64,000 bases of DNA from Macrocystis pyrifera (Eukaryota > Sar > Phaeophyceae > Laminariales > Laminariaceae). The position numbers and the translations under genes were made by a program. Below the pieces are notes generated by a model. That model made no database searches, was not told the DNA's origin, and worked only from the letters and a program-made list of their open reading frames with translations. Positions 42,340-53,873 of the stretch are shown piece after piece. The stretch spans positions 1,767,756-1,831,755 of the forward strand of contig JASSKH010000020.1 in NCBI GenBank assembly GCA_031763025.1, in the 5' to 3' direction. Position 1 is the first letter of the stretch; each line of letters starts with the position of its first letter.

Positions 42340-42870
42340 AATGACTATTTACTCCGATTTCCTGTAGAGCAGGAAGCGACCCTGTCGAAAAACGCAACAT
42401 AATATATTGCAAACTCCATGGGATCAAGACCTTGCAGCCAGAAGCGCCCTTGCACGACCGTTTGCGAGCGGCAGGCAACGACCTTATCAGCACCGTTAAC
42501 CAAACGCGCTGAGCGAACAATGCTTCTGCAAGGTGATCCCACTTTTGTTATGATCGATGCGCTGTAGCCAATTTGCGAAAGATTTCGCTGCTCGTGCCGA
42601 CTCTGGCACAAGCGATTGTCCACAAGTGGTTGGCCCCCCGGTGAGGCTGGGTCGCGTAGCTCAAGGCACAGGGTTCCGTTGAATCCGAAATTTGGTCCAG
42701 GCTGCTTGTATTTGTGTCCGCTATCGATTCGCGCGGTATACAGCTCAACGTCGGGGGCGGTTTGGGATCAGATTTTGCGAGGATTGGAGTTTCCTTGTGA
42801 CTGCGGACAGACAGACAGACCGCCAGACAGACAGACAAGATTGCAATTACCGCAGCTTAGACTCAGTTTT
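42340..42870 (-). repeat. Inner inverted repeat, left member
   Basis: Reverse complement of 48750-49200, about 80-85% by eye. Two frames are partly open in both members: CIPRESI.D..TSSL and SSEIFRKLAT; then VNG..VVA.RSQT and GR.WLQGLDP. Followed by a (GACA)n tract. Protein-like but unrecognised; possibly a mobile element. Confidence 0.65.
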
Positions 42871-42879
42871 ACAAACTGA

Positions 42880-43150
42880 GAATTCGTTACGGATGATATT
42901 CGTACGACGCATTCGACTTTTACGGACCTTATATACTGAAACATACCATACCACCAGGCAATATTTAGCAATACAATACATCCCGCACACGGTATCATCA
43001 TACCATATCACATACATGCGGTGATTTTTCCATATAGCATATCAAATCGTGCCATATACCATGGCGACATACGATATCACAAATCATGTTACACCGTACA
43101 CCATGCCAAACCGTACCGTACCACGTACCATCCCATACCCATAGTGTACT
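42880..43150 (+). repeat. CATACCATAC-type pentamer tract with conserved head
   Basis: Head GATATTCGTACGACGCATTC, GACTTTTACGGACCTTATAT, then a degenerate CCATA/CCGTA tract. Related segments are at 45320-45600 (same strand) and 56410-56690 (reversed). Confidence 0.72.
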
Positions 43151-43500
43151 ATCACCACCCGAGGGGCTCAACCATACGGGGACTGAACGAGTATAGATAC
43201 CATAATACTGCTGTACCAACGAACACTACAACAGTAAGTGAACGAGAGCATGCCTTCAGGGCGACAGAGCAGGAGGAGCGAGCATAGATACCGTACTGCT
43301 GTACCAGCACCACAAGTACACAAGAGCATGCGAGCGCTCGATGAGCGATGACAGAGCGTCAGCTCTCTGACCACATACTGCTGTTGCAACCAACAGCACC
43401 ACACGTAGACAAGAGCACGCCTTAAGGGCGACAGGGCAGGAAGGGCAAGCGCGCGATCCCAAAACGGGGTGACGGGCAGAGCAGCAGTAATCGCTCGCCC
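43140..43500 (+). repeat. Tandem module: AGGGGCTCAACCATACGAGG
   Basis: Units with CACCCGAGGGGCTCAACCAT, GAACGAGTATAGATACCATA, CTGCTGTACCAAC, ACAAGAGCATGC and GCGACAGAGCAGGAG. Same modules at 45600-46050, 51510-51620 and 55750-56030. Confidence 0.7.
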
Positions 43501-43599
43501 GAGGCCATTTATTTATCTACTCAATTTTCAAGTGGAATAAGATGAGTACCGCTTGTGGAACTGGAACTGTGCTATGAGCGATCAGCGGCATGCAGTGGC

Positions 43600-43770
43600 A
43601 AAGGCTTCCCTCCCTCCTCCCCGCTTCTCTCCGTCCCTCTCTCCGTCCCTCCCCTCTCTCTATCCCTCCCTTCCCCCTCTCTCCCTCACCCCCCTCCCCC
43701 CTCCCCCCCTCCCTCCCTCCCTCCTTTTTCTCCTCCCTCCCTGCCTGCAGCCCCCCCATCCTTGATTTCT
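43600..43770 (+). repeat. C/T-rich CCCTCC tract
   Basis: About 170 bases of CCCTCCCT and CTCTCCGTC repeats; open frames are Pro/Ser/Leu low complexity. Confidence 0.85.
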
Positions 43771-44699
43771 TGTACCCTCCATGGTACCTGGTACCTGGTA
43801 CGTCGTACGTACGAAGATAGGAAAAATTGTTGGTCAACTCTATTTGAGACATTGCGATACATACGGCTCTATAATGTCAATTTTTCGATGGCCTTAGTCT
43901 TCCTTTTGGACGGACATGACGCATGAGCGGAGAGTCTTAATTGTGTCCAACAAACAGAAAACACGTCGGGAATACTGTTGTTGCGGGTCTGCTTGTTGGG
44001 GATCACAAAATTTCTCTTCTTGCATTAATTTGATCAAGAAAATCACCGACTCTAATTCCAAGTGATGAATCATTTATCGATTTTTCTGCTCAATACAACT
44101 ACCGTGCCGAGGTTTAGACATTGCGATACGTGTGGCTCAATTATGTCAAATATTCGATGGCATTAGTCTTTCTTTTGGAAGTCTTTACTGTGTCTGAGAA
44201 ACAGAAAATACGTCGGAAATGTTGTTGTTGGGGATCACGACCCCGACCGATACGCCGCGGCCGCAGTATCAAGAAACCGCGCAGTATTGGTGTGCAATCG
44301 ATTGGGGACCACGATTCTTAACGACGCACGACGCCCCATTTCGTTTTTTCGATCCTCTGTATGATACAGATATCTCCTCTCGTCGTCTGTCGATGACGTT
44401 GTAAACGTCGTGTGTGTGACATATTTTTCGTTGCACAACAACCGACAGCGCAACCGGCGTATCGACAAACAGAAAGTACGACCACGACAACTAGTACCGA
44501 CAGCCAGCACGCAGTCTTTCAGTTTCAGCCAAACCCCGCCGTCTGGGTGCCGTCTACGTGATGGTGCCGACTGGTCTCTCTCATCTCTCTCACCAACTCC
44601 AAATTCGACAAAAAACGACAAAAAAACTGATAACAGCGCTCGAATGCATTTCATCGAGGGCAATAGCAATAACAATATGATGACCTTTTTTTCATGTTA

Positions 44700-45040
44700 A
44701 TACTTGATCCTAAACGGTAGGTACATTTCGGGACCGAGTGATATATTTAATATTTTCTAAATGTGACCAGGGTCCAATCCATTGCAGTTGTCATTCGCGA
44801 AGCGAAGCGGAGGTACTCGATGCATGACGGCATTCTGCTTTGTTTCAGATGCGCCCGATAGCTATGATTTTGACGTTCTTTGATGGCGCACTTGAGATGA
44901 CATCGACTGAGTTGTATTTGTCGCGCCTCTTCTTGCGCAGAGCCAGCCCATTCTCGCATTTTTGTGGGGCGTGACGCCCGATATTGAAGTTGATACAGGT
45001 TTCTCAGTGTGCAAAGCTGAGCCTCTAACTTGGAAAATGC
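44700..45040 (-). repeat. Spacer inverted repeat with conserved YRAHL frame, left member
   Basis: About 85% like 57200-57570 in reverse complement by eye. A shared frame reads NSYRAHL, AIEYLRFA.R.TTA, WTLV, SVPK.TYR. Unrecognised. Confidence 0.6.
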
Positions 45041-45049
45041 AGATCTGCC

Positions 45050-45280
45050 TGTCTGTCTGCCTGTCTGTCTGTCCGCATCCATTATTTTTTTTAATTCTGA
45101 GTTTTTGAACTGAGTCTTTATTTAGGAAATTGCAGATCTGTCTGTCTGTCTATCTGTCTGTCTGTGTGTCCGCATCCCTTACACGCTTAGTTTGTATAAC
45201 TGAGTATCTGTTTTGGTGATTGCAGATTTATCTGTGTGTCTGTCTGGATGCCTGAATCCCTGTTTTTTTCGAAGTTATAG
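45050..45280 (+). repeat. (GTCT)n tracts in three related units
   Basis: CTGTCTGTCTGTC tracts at 45050, 45138 and 45230 separated by related text (TTGTATAACTGAGT, GATTGCAGAT). Others at 42805-42838 and 48618-48655. Confidence 0.85.
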
Positions 45281-45599
45281 TAATAATAGTACGTTTCAAT
45301 GATCGATATATAAGGTCGTTACAGATGATGTTCATACGACGAATTCGACTGTTACAGACTTTATATACTGAGACATATCATACCAGGAGGCTATATGTAG
45401 CCATATAATACATCCACCACACCGTACCATCATATCATACCACCAACATACCATATCACATTCCGCGATTTTTCCATATAGTATATCAAACCGTACCATC
45501 ATACCATACCAACATTCGATGTCAACATACCGTGCCACACCGCACTCCATGCCACACCGTACCGTAACACATATACAGTCTATACCATACCCATGCTGC

Positions 45600-46050
45600 A
45601 CCAACACCACCCGAGGGGCTCAACTGTACGAGGACTGAACGAGTATATATACCATAGTACTGCTGTACTAACAAACACTACAAGTAAGTGCACAAGAGCA
45701 TGCCTTCAGGGTGAGAGAGCCGGAGCGAGTATAGACACCATCATACTGCTGTACCAACACCTCAAGTGCCAACACCACAAATAAATGCACAAGAGCACGT
45801 GAGCACGCGACGAGCGAGCAGGAACGAGTATAGATATCATACTGCTGTATCAACACCACCGGTACGTAAGAGCATGCGAGCGCGCGACGAGCGATGGCAG
45901 AGCGTCAAGTGCACAAAAGCATGCATTCAGGGCAACAGAGCAAAAGGAGCGAGTATATATACCATACTGCTGTACCAACAACACGACAAGTACACAAGAG
46001 CATGCGAGCTCGCGACAAGCGATGGTAGAGGGTCAGCTCTCTGACAGTGG
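45600..46050 (+). repeat. Tandem module array, second cluster
   Basis: Several units of the 43140-43500 module (GAACGAGTATAGATA, CATACTGCTGTACCAACACC, GAGCATGCGAGCGCGCGACG). Confidence 0.7.
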
Positions 46051-46983
46051 TATCAACTTTAAGACGAAGAGTAATTTGCTTTTACGTAGCCACCCTCTGT
46101 GTGGTACAGACATATTCTTTCTGTCTATTTGTCTGTAGATTACTTTTTTTTGAAGTAGGAAATGCACGTCAGCTCTATAACTGTCTTGCGTACAAGCGCA
46201 ATATGAAGAGACCCCGCGGTATAGGAAGTAGTCGGAAATGCTGTTGTTGTGGAATTATCAAGAAACCCCGCTGTAGAAAATGAGTCAAAACTATGAAGAC
46301 AGGACGTTGAAGAGTGGCGCTCGCGTTCAGTTTTAGCTCTGGTTGCATCTTCTTGGCCTCGTGTGCAGGGCGAGCTTCGGATCCAGCTTTCGTGACCGAA
46401 ATCAATTGGAAATCAAGCCTGGAAGTAGTATCGTCTCGTCGACCCTGGTAGCAACCAGGCGAGTCACCGGCGAGTAGCCAATCGCGGGCGAAATATGTAA
46501 TAAACAATGCTTGTTGTACCAACGTCACACGAGCGAGTGTACATGTTGGACCAAGATACCAAACTGCTGTTGTTTCTGCAATATAAACAGAGAAACTACC
46601 GAATGCGACATCAATGGATATTTTTGAACATTCCCATTGTGACATCATGACATATATTTGATCAAAATTCCCCCAGAGATCTCTTGTCAATTTGTCGTTT
46701 ACTTTGTAGTAGGCGCCGTGCGTGTTCCTTGGCACAACTGACATTTTTTCCATTGGACAACCGACATACAACCGACGGCAGGCAGGTTGGTGCATGCCGC
46801 TGCCGCAGTATCAAGAAACCCCGCTGTAGGAAATACGTCGGAAATACTGTTGTTGCGGCACTGCTTGTTGGGGATCAAGACCCCCTCCTGGTGGACTCTT
46901 ATATTTCTTGTGACATGAGATTTGACCGCTGCATTCTGTTCGCCTAAAACGCTCCGGATACTTTGGATTGGCCAAGCTTGCCC

Positions 46984-47600
46984 CGAGAGTGGCCTTGGAT
47001 CATGTCTGCTACCGGTGGGGTATTGCGAGAAGAATTGCTGCCGCTGTGCTGGTGCATGCCTCTGCTACCTGCTGCTGCAGCAGATGGGTGCTGCTTCAGC
47101 TGCTGCTGCACGTCGCTAACTACTGCTACTGCATGTAGTGTGCTGCTGCCGTTGCTGCCTCCGCTGCTGCTAGCTAGTATGCTTGCTGTAGTGCTGTTGC
47201 TGCAAGCGTTGCGAGAAGCAAGCACTGCGGTCAGCAAGCACGGCTGCAAACGAGCGCTGCTGCAAGCAAGCGCTGCTGCTGCTGCTGCTGCTGCTGCAAG
47301 CGCGTGCACCCTTGCCGACACGCTCCTCCTGATCTTGGCCGCTACGACCCCTTTCCAGGTGCAGAGGACAACGAAGAAAAAAAAGGGCGATCTTCTCGTT
47401 CTGGTGCCGTTGCTTGCAAAACGAGTGTCGAGGAGCACAAGATAGACAGCACTTCTGTCTGTTGGTGCTTGCTGCTGCTTACCGCTTCTGCTGCTTGCTC
47501 TTACTGCTGCTCGCCGCTGCAGGTAGGAACTGCTGCTTGGACTACTTCTGTTCTGCATGTTTGGTCCTGCAAGTGCTGCCGCTACTGCAAAAATAAGAAT
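46984..47600 (+). repeat. CTG/GCTGCTG triplet-rich region
   Basis: About 600 bases rich in GCTGCTG, CTGCTGC and GCTTGCTG. The - strand frame (46944-47804, 286 codons) is open but Ala/Ser low complexity; one end matches a dispersed module (CCCATGAAAAACATG-type) also found at 46750. Not called as a gene. Confidence 0.75.
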
Positions 47601-48369
47601 CCAATGCTTAGCTTTGCGCATGCCGGAACGACTTCGATTATGACTATCTTTCCGACGGAAATCTGTGAACAAAAATATTATGCGCAGACATTCTAATCTG
47701 TCATATACTTTGTAGTAGCCGCCGTGCGTATTTCTTGGCGTAACCGACATGTTTTTCATTGGACAACGGACATACAACCGACGAAAGGCAGAAATCGATC
47801 CCAAAGTTATAGTACTCGTGTGTTCATGCCGCTGTGGAAGTTGGAGTAGTTGTACATGGTTTCTGTGCTATGACGGGCAACGCTTAAGTGATGTTTTCAG
47901 CACTGCGAAACCGAGTATCTCAGTGAAATCGATCCTATGATGTTGTACTTGTGCGTGGCTCGTACCGCTGTGGTGCGCTGCGGCTAGTGGCACTACATTT
48001 GAAACCAAATTGTTGTCCCTGTGTCCCCGCGCTCGTCCTTGGTTGGCTGCGTGCCCGGGGTCTCTGCCGACTGGCAGCACCTGTCGCCTTTGCGGTCAAG
48101 CCGGCGGGACATATGTCGTTAGCACTGCTCTATATGAACAGGCTCAAAACGACAACAAGACAGTCATAACAGTACAATAACCGCCAACACAGTAGCTTCG
48201 TGTAGTTGGGAGTTTGACTACTGCCGTCGCCGTATATCTGTCACGTTCGTCATTCCCATTCTTCTAGAAAAAATAGGCTGTAAGAGAGTCTGGCGCATCA
48301 ATCTTAATACAAGCAACACGAAGCAGAAATATTTGTAGCATGTCGAGCGCTCTTTACAAACCATGACGA

Positions 48370-48600
48370 ATATCCCATGTCCCCACCCAGTACGACCACG
48401 AGTAGTACATATAGCCAGCACGCAGATGTTCATTCCGAGCCAAAACCCGCCCGCTTGGGTGCCGTCTGTACCCATGCCGACTGGTCTCTGCCGTCACTCT
48501 CACCAACTCCAACTGCGACTTCACAAAAAAGGCAAGCAAATTCAGAACAGCGATCGAATGCATTTCATCGAGGGCAATATAATGTTGAACTGAGTCTCTA
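48370..48600 (+). repeat. Dispersed segment repeated at 44480-44670
   Basis: CCCGCC, GGGTGCCGTCT, TGCCGACTGGTCTCT, CTCTCACCAACTCCAA and GCATTTCATCGAGGGCAATA are shared with 44480-44670; a partial inverted copy is at 54520-54650. Confidence 0.7.
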
Positions 48601-48616
48601 TTTCGGAAATTGCAGA

Positions 48617-48655
<39 letters not shown>

Positions 48656-48749
48656 TGTCGGTCTGCCTGTCTATCCCCATGCCTTATATTTTCAAAGACT
48701 AAGTTTGTAAAACTGAGTCTCTATTTTGATAATTGCCAATCTGTCTGTC

Positions 48750-49200
48750 AGGTGGCAGTCACAAGGAATTCAAATCCTCGCAAAATCTGGTCCAAAACTG
48801 CTCCCGATGTTGACGTGTATACCGCGCGAATCAATAACGGACAGACATACAAGCAGTCTGGGCCAATGTTCGGATTCAATGGAGTCCTGCGCCTGCTGCG
48901 CGACCCAGCTTTACCGGGAGGAAATTCGCTTGTAGACAATCGCTTGTGCCAGAGCCGGTGCACGAGTAGCGAAATCTTTCGCAAATTGGCTACGTAGAGA
49001 GCGTCGATGGTAGCAAAAATGGGATTACCTTATGAAAGCATGGCTCGCTCAGTGCGGTTGGCTAACGGCGTTAATGCGGTCGTTGCTCGTCGCTCGCAGA
49101 CGGCCGCGCAAGGTCGCCTCTGGCTGCAAGGGCTTGATCCCATCGGGTTTGCAATATATTCTGTGGGATTTTCGGCAGGGTCGCTTCCTGATCTACAGTA
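48750..49200 (+). repeat. Inner inverted repeat, right member, with coding-like frame
   Basis: Partner of 42340-42870. 48750-48997 is open (TRNSNPRKIWSKTAPDVDVY, SSEIFRKLAT, stop) and 49007-49201 is open (SVRLANGVNAVVARRSQT, AAQGRLWLQGLDPIGFAIY). Preceded by a (GTCT)n tract. I do not recognise the family. Confidence 0.55.
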
Positions 49201-49929
49201 AATCGGAGGAATCATCAAACAGGCAACGAAAGCAGCGGCAGCAGCAAACAGCTCGAACCATGTGCTTTTTCTCGTGTCGTCGACTCGTACGAGTACCGAA
49301 TCGTTGTATGTGCCATCCGTTGTGTTCACGAGGTCAACAAAAATAGGGCTAGCTGACACCCGACACCGCCTGGTATACGGTGTGGGTCTGTGTGTCCTTC
49401 ACACTAAACTGCTGTTTCCACCCGTGAACATCCAGGACATCCAGTGTCCATGTCTTCGGGCCGTTCCTAACAAACAAAAAAAAATCACGATTCATGACTG
49501 CCCTTTTTCAACTTTCCCCTAAAAAAAAAAAAGTCTCGATTCGTGACATTTGTCGTGTCTCGAAATACGCCTGGTCAAGGCACTACGCAACCCACGCGCA
49601 CCAACGGCAACCGAAGGCCAGTATAGGGGCATAGCAGAATCTGCTTCTTACGCCGCTTTGTTAAGAACAAGCTTGCGGGACACTTTGTATCCCTGGACAG
49701 GTCTGCCTTTTAAGTCGATAACCGTTGGTACTCACATGTGCTGTTTGCTTAGCTATAGAAGGGAACAGTTTTATTCTTTTCGTGCACACGGAGACTGAGA
49801 CCAAGCTCGTGCGCAAATGGAAAACCCCTGGTTTTCCATCTAAGATACGCCTTCCAAGTACTACACATACGTTCCCAGTGACTGAACCCAGGTAGTTACC
49901 GGGCTTTCAACCTCATACAAGGCAGTATC

Positions 49930-50820
49930 ATAACACTAGCCCACTCTGATGAGCCGTATATTCAGAATTATGGGAAATTCGTGGAAACCCCGATTCCACG
50001 AACTAGAACATGAGTCGAAGATGCGGCTCCTCAAAACCCACTCCCACACCTCTGAACGGCGAGGCAACGAAGCCGGCAAAGTACGTAAAAAAAAATAAAG
50101 GGAAGACCTAGCCTTAAGGGGCAGGAGGAAATCGTCGATGAAAGCCATCGCCATGCCGCCCGTACGGGGGGGGAGGCGAAATCGGCCCCTCTGAAGACTT
50201 CGACGAGTGTGCGCCGGAGCGTCCAATTTTTTCGAGAAAATGAGCCTACTTGCTCCCTCGCAGTTTGGGCCTGCGTGGTCCCCCCCTCAGTGATGCAGCA
50301 TGCTGTTCTATTGAGACGTGACAGCTGGATGCGTTTTAATAGCCGCTCCTACCGCTCTCTGCCACCTCGGCCGTCTGATCAACGCGTTTTAGGTGAGCTG
50401 GAGGTAGTTCACCACGCCCCGACAGGCATGTCAGCGTACGCCATCGACTCCGCCGGACTTTCAACCTCGCACAAGGCAGTGTCACAACAGCTTGTGGATA
50501 ACGGGTGGCTACCCGAAGACACCGCTGGGCGCGGGCTAACGAGCATGTTGTGGCCTCCAAATTTCGAGGAGGAGAAGCCACAGATCGAAATTATCACAGA
50601 ATGTCACAGGCCAGGCCGCGCAGACGGCCTGCGAGATATAATCTCGCGGACCGGGCTTGGCCGACGGTCGGTGAGATTGGAATCTCGTAGACTGGGTCAG
50701 GCTTCGGCCCGTGATTCGAACATATCACGGGCCGGGCCAGGCGCGGTAGGCCCGGCCCGGCCTGGCCGTGCCCCACACGCGAGAGTTGGTTCCACCCGCA
50801 AAAATCGTTTGGATTGAATA
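49930..50820 (+). mobile_element. Probable LTR-retrotransposon pol fragment (fossil)
   Basis: A 202-codon open stretch at 50209-50817 contains LLRRDSWMRFNSRSYRSLPP and RVLGELEVVHHAPTG. I recall similar text from aspartic-protease-adjacent regions of algal LTR retrotransposons; this is memory, not a search. No RT, integrase or flanking LTRs are visible. Treat it as a broken, old fragment of uncertain clade. Confidence 0.4.
50631..50733. repeat. Array of three short perfect hairpins at ~40-bp spacing
   Basis: GCGAGAT-ATA-ATCTCGC (50631-50647), GAGATT-GG-AATCTC (50673-50686) and GGCCCGTGAT with ATCACGGGCC around an 8-base loop (50706-50733). The spacers are related GC-rich text (GGGCTTGGCC, GGGTCAGGCTTCGGCC, GGGCCAGGCGCGG). 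More GGCC-rich sequence follows to about 50775. Confidence 0.7.
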
Positions 50821-52343
50821 ATCGGTATTTTTTCAAAATTACATATAAAACACGCGCGAACGACTTATCACACAACTTGTAAAATTCAGTAAAGATGAGG
50901 TATAGACGAGACGTATTACGCAGCTTGCAAAGTTGAGTATCAACTATTTAATCAGTCGAACTCACAGCTGACGCATTTCATAATTTTATAAAATATAATA
51001 CGATTAAAAATATCACGAAACGTGACACTTTTCGGCTATTTTTGTTCGAACTGCAAGTTCATGAATCGTGATCTTTTCTCATGCCAAAAAGTCACGAATC
51101 GTGTTTTTTTCGGTTCGTTAGGAACGGCCCTTACTCTAGACGGAGACAAGCTCGCACGACAGGAAGTTGTAGTTGTTGTACAAAATATTTCTTGACTGGG
51201 ACGCACATCGCTTTACCCTTTCAGGACTGCAGTTTCTTTAGAACAGTTAGGGGGACAAGCGACTTAGCCTTTGACTGGTTTGTTCCCAAAACAGGACTGC
51301 AGTTCTAAAAGGGTTTTAATGTATCTAGGATTGCAGCAACCGAATATCTCAATGAAATCGATTCCAATGCTATAGTACTGGTGCAGGTGCTCGTGCCGCT
51401 GTGGTGCCCTGCGGCTGGTAGCACTACACTTGGTATCACATACCGTGCCACACCACACACCATGCCCACACCGTACCGTGCCATCTACCATGCCATAACC
51501 ACACTGTATCTAGACCACCGAAGGGGCTCAACCATACGAGGACACGAGAAGAGCATCCCCGATATCAAGGACAATGCTGTTGAACAGAGGCGCTCAACCA
51601 TACGAGCACAGCTCTGCAGCAGGAGCGCAAATATAGCGCCACTATACAATCCAAACCCCCAACCCATGTACATCCCGTTTCTCGGTGTAGTATGAACTCG
51701 CAGCCATCACCCTGCAACATTACTAGCCGCAATGTCGGCGGCGTTGAGCCTCAGCATGGAAGTCTGAACAGTGATCAGGCTGCGCAGGCTGAACAAGAGG
51801 GCAGTCACGCGACGATCGTCTCAGGTCTCTAGAACTATAGAGTTCACCGGGCGGGTCACCATCGTGTGAACGCTTACTATTCACCACTTGACCTTGAGTT
51901 GGGTAGGGCGTTGGAACTACGGACTGTGTGCCGGGTTGTGCTGTGCGGTGTGGTGTTTGTTGTGCTGCGTGTTCTTGATATAGTCTGGAAAATATTGTCG
52001 TCAATCACTCCCAGTTTCTACGAGAGGCTGTCGGTTGAATCACGCGTGTTAGATACCCTTCAACGCCGCCGACATTGCTGCGGTTGCAGGGTGATGGCTG
52101 CGTATTCATACTACCTGAAGAATGCTATTCCTAGTATATTTTTTTCCCGGTATGATTGTTATTTGTTTCCTTTGTCATGGCAAATGGCCCGAGCTACGTA
52201 CTGCGGTGCGCAACTTCATACTGCCTCCCGCACGAACACCTACATATAAATCCGAGCGCGGGAGGCGCCGCACCGCCGTCGGCCTACCGGTTTCCGGCTG
52301 GGAAAGTACCTTGCTGTAGTGCGTTCGGGTTTCCGCCAGAGTT

Positions 52344-52655
52344 ATGGGCGGCGCCGTAGCGGATACCAAAGGCGGGAACAGCAGCGGAAACGACGGGCAA
52401 GGGCAGGGCACCACCATGGTGGCCAGCCCCAGACTGCTAGTAACTTGTTTCGAGCGGTTTGAAGCCGTCGTTGTGTCTGGTTCGCTGACCTTGGCCGTAA
52501 CGACTATTGTTTTTCTTCTGATTGTCTTGGGTTGGTCGGGGCGTGAGGGTTGTCCTTACGGCGGAATCGAATGGTGCGTGCTTACCCATGTCAGTAAATG
52601 GACGTTGGAGAAACACCAACCTAACCAACCAAAAAGAGTTCCCAACGGCAAATAA
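52344..52655 (+). CDS. Weak candidate 5' exon / open frame, unrecognised
   Basis: 103-codon frame with ATG: MGGAVADTKGGNSSGNDGQG, then VVVSGSLTLAVTTIVFLLIV, which looks like one membrane segment. The first 35 codons are GC-rich and less repetitive than the surroundings. No domain; the tail is poor. It could be the first exon of a gene whose rest I cannot find, or chance. Confidence 0.25.
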   Translation: MGGAVADTKGGNSSGNDGQGQGTTMVASPRLLVTCFERFEAVVVSGSLTLAVTTIVFLLIVLGWSGREGCPYGGIEWCVLTHVSKWTLEKHQPNQPKRVPNGK

Positions 52656-53208
52656 CTGCTGTGTGTGATGGGTTACGAAGCTCACATACACTCGGGATCC
52701 ATCTCTCTTGCCTCCTCCCGGGGGCATAGAACTACTTACTTAGATCTCGATCTCTGAGCGTGCTCGGTTGGTACATCCCTGGCCTCTCAGGGCTCCCACT
52801 TCGAAATCACCGCCTTTTATTACTTGCCGGACCTTTCCAGCGGGTCTTTGTTTTCTCTATTTCTGGTCGTACTTTCAGTCCTTCTTTCCTTTTTTCTTAT
52901 TTCGTTTCGTGTGCGTGCGTGTACTCCGAGCACGGTTGCGCGGGCAAACCCGGCACCGTCGCGGGTGTCAGCGGATGCTGGCAGGTAGAGGGGGAGTTGC
53001 AAGGAGCGCGGTCGCCGCTTTCGTGCCTAGGCGTCGCGTGTGCCTCGAGACACGAGGGATGCATCAATAGGCTCTGTCTGGCCTCCATTTGTGATTTTTG
53101 ATAGAGTACGTACGAGTATTTAAGGGTCGTTCAGGATTGTAAGATGATATTCAAGCGGTGCTTATTTTTGCGACCGGGCTGAAAGTCACAAGAGGGAGGT
53201 ACCCCGAA

Positions 53209-53394
53209 TGAGCACCAACAACGTCGAGCTTGCATTGAAGTCCACGGCGAGCACCGGGCTTCACGCGAGGCGGGCGACGGGGCTCACTGTGGAAGAGAGG
53301 CAGGAAAGCTTTACCCGGACTGAATCGGTGGCGAGATGGTTGCCAGAGGGGCGGGCGGCGTACGAGGCTGAGAGAGAAGCTCTGCTGTTTGATT
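53209..53394 (+). CDS. Weak candidate exon, unrecognised
   Basis: Starts ATGAGCACCAACAACGTC; the first 60 codons read MSTNNVELALKSTASTGLHA, RRATGLTVEERQESFTRTES, VARWLPEGRAAYEAEREALL, a balanced, Glu/Arg-rich composition. It then runs into a Phe-rich frame over T-rich DNA, typical of reading into an intron. No clear donor is seen. Function unknown. Confidence 0.35.
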
Positions 53395-53819
53395 TTTTCT
53401 TTTTTTCATTTCTTCTTTTTGACTGGTGTAATCCGGTAGTAAATTATTATACTCGTACGAAAGGGGACGGGGATTTTTTTTCTTTCAGAAATTGTCGGTT
53501 TCATTTTCATTGTTTTTACTGTGTTGCTGTGCCGTGCTGTGCTTTATATTTCGTACATACGAGTACAGACACAGAGCATGTCGAAATAAGAAAATAAGTA
53601 ACCTACCTGGGGTATGTACGTATGTACGACATGTGAGCAAGCTCAGCGAAAAACCGCCCGCGACGCGAAGCATATGTGGCGTCCGAGCTGTTTTCTCCTG
53701 AAGCATGGCGGCGGGACTCTTGGCATTATCAAATTGCTAGTTTGCAACTACTCATGAAAGAAACAATATTCGATCATGGACCTGTGTCCGCGTCGCATAA
53801 TTTGATGTACTTTTCCTTC

Positions 53820-53873
53820 CTGAGCGAGCGTAGCGGGCGGCGTAGGCCGCCTGCGGAGCGAAGCGCCTTGTAA
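53820..53873. other. GC-rich inverted repeat
   Basis: GAGCGAGCGTAGCGGGCGGC, GTAG, GCCGCCTGCGGAGCGAAGCG form an imperfect hairpin. No T-run follows. Confidence 0.5.

Noticed and set aside
46175-46795. 206-codon - strand open frame
   Set aside because: Crosses several unrelated repeat modules; its N-terminal text is shared with 47700-47800 as repeat DNA.
46944-47804. 286-codon - strand open frame
   Set aside because: Ala/Ser/Gln-rich reading of a CTG repeat joined to a dispersed repeat end.
53820-53873. Bacterial-type terminator or contamination
   Set aside because: Hairpin lacks a T-run and the flanks are continuous with eukaryotic repeat sequence.
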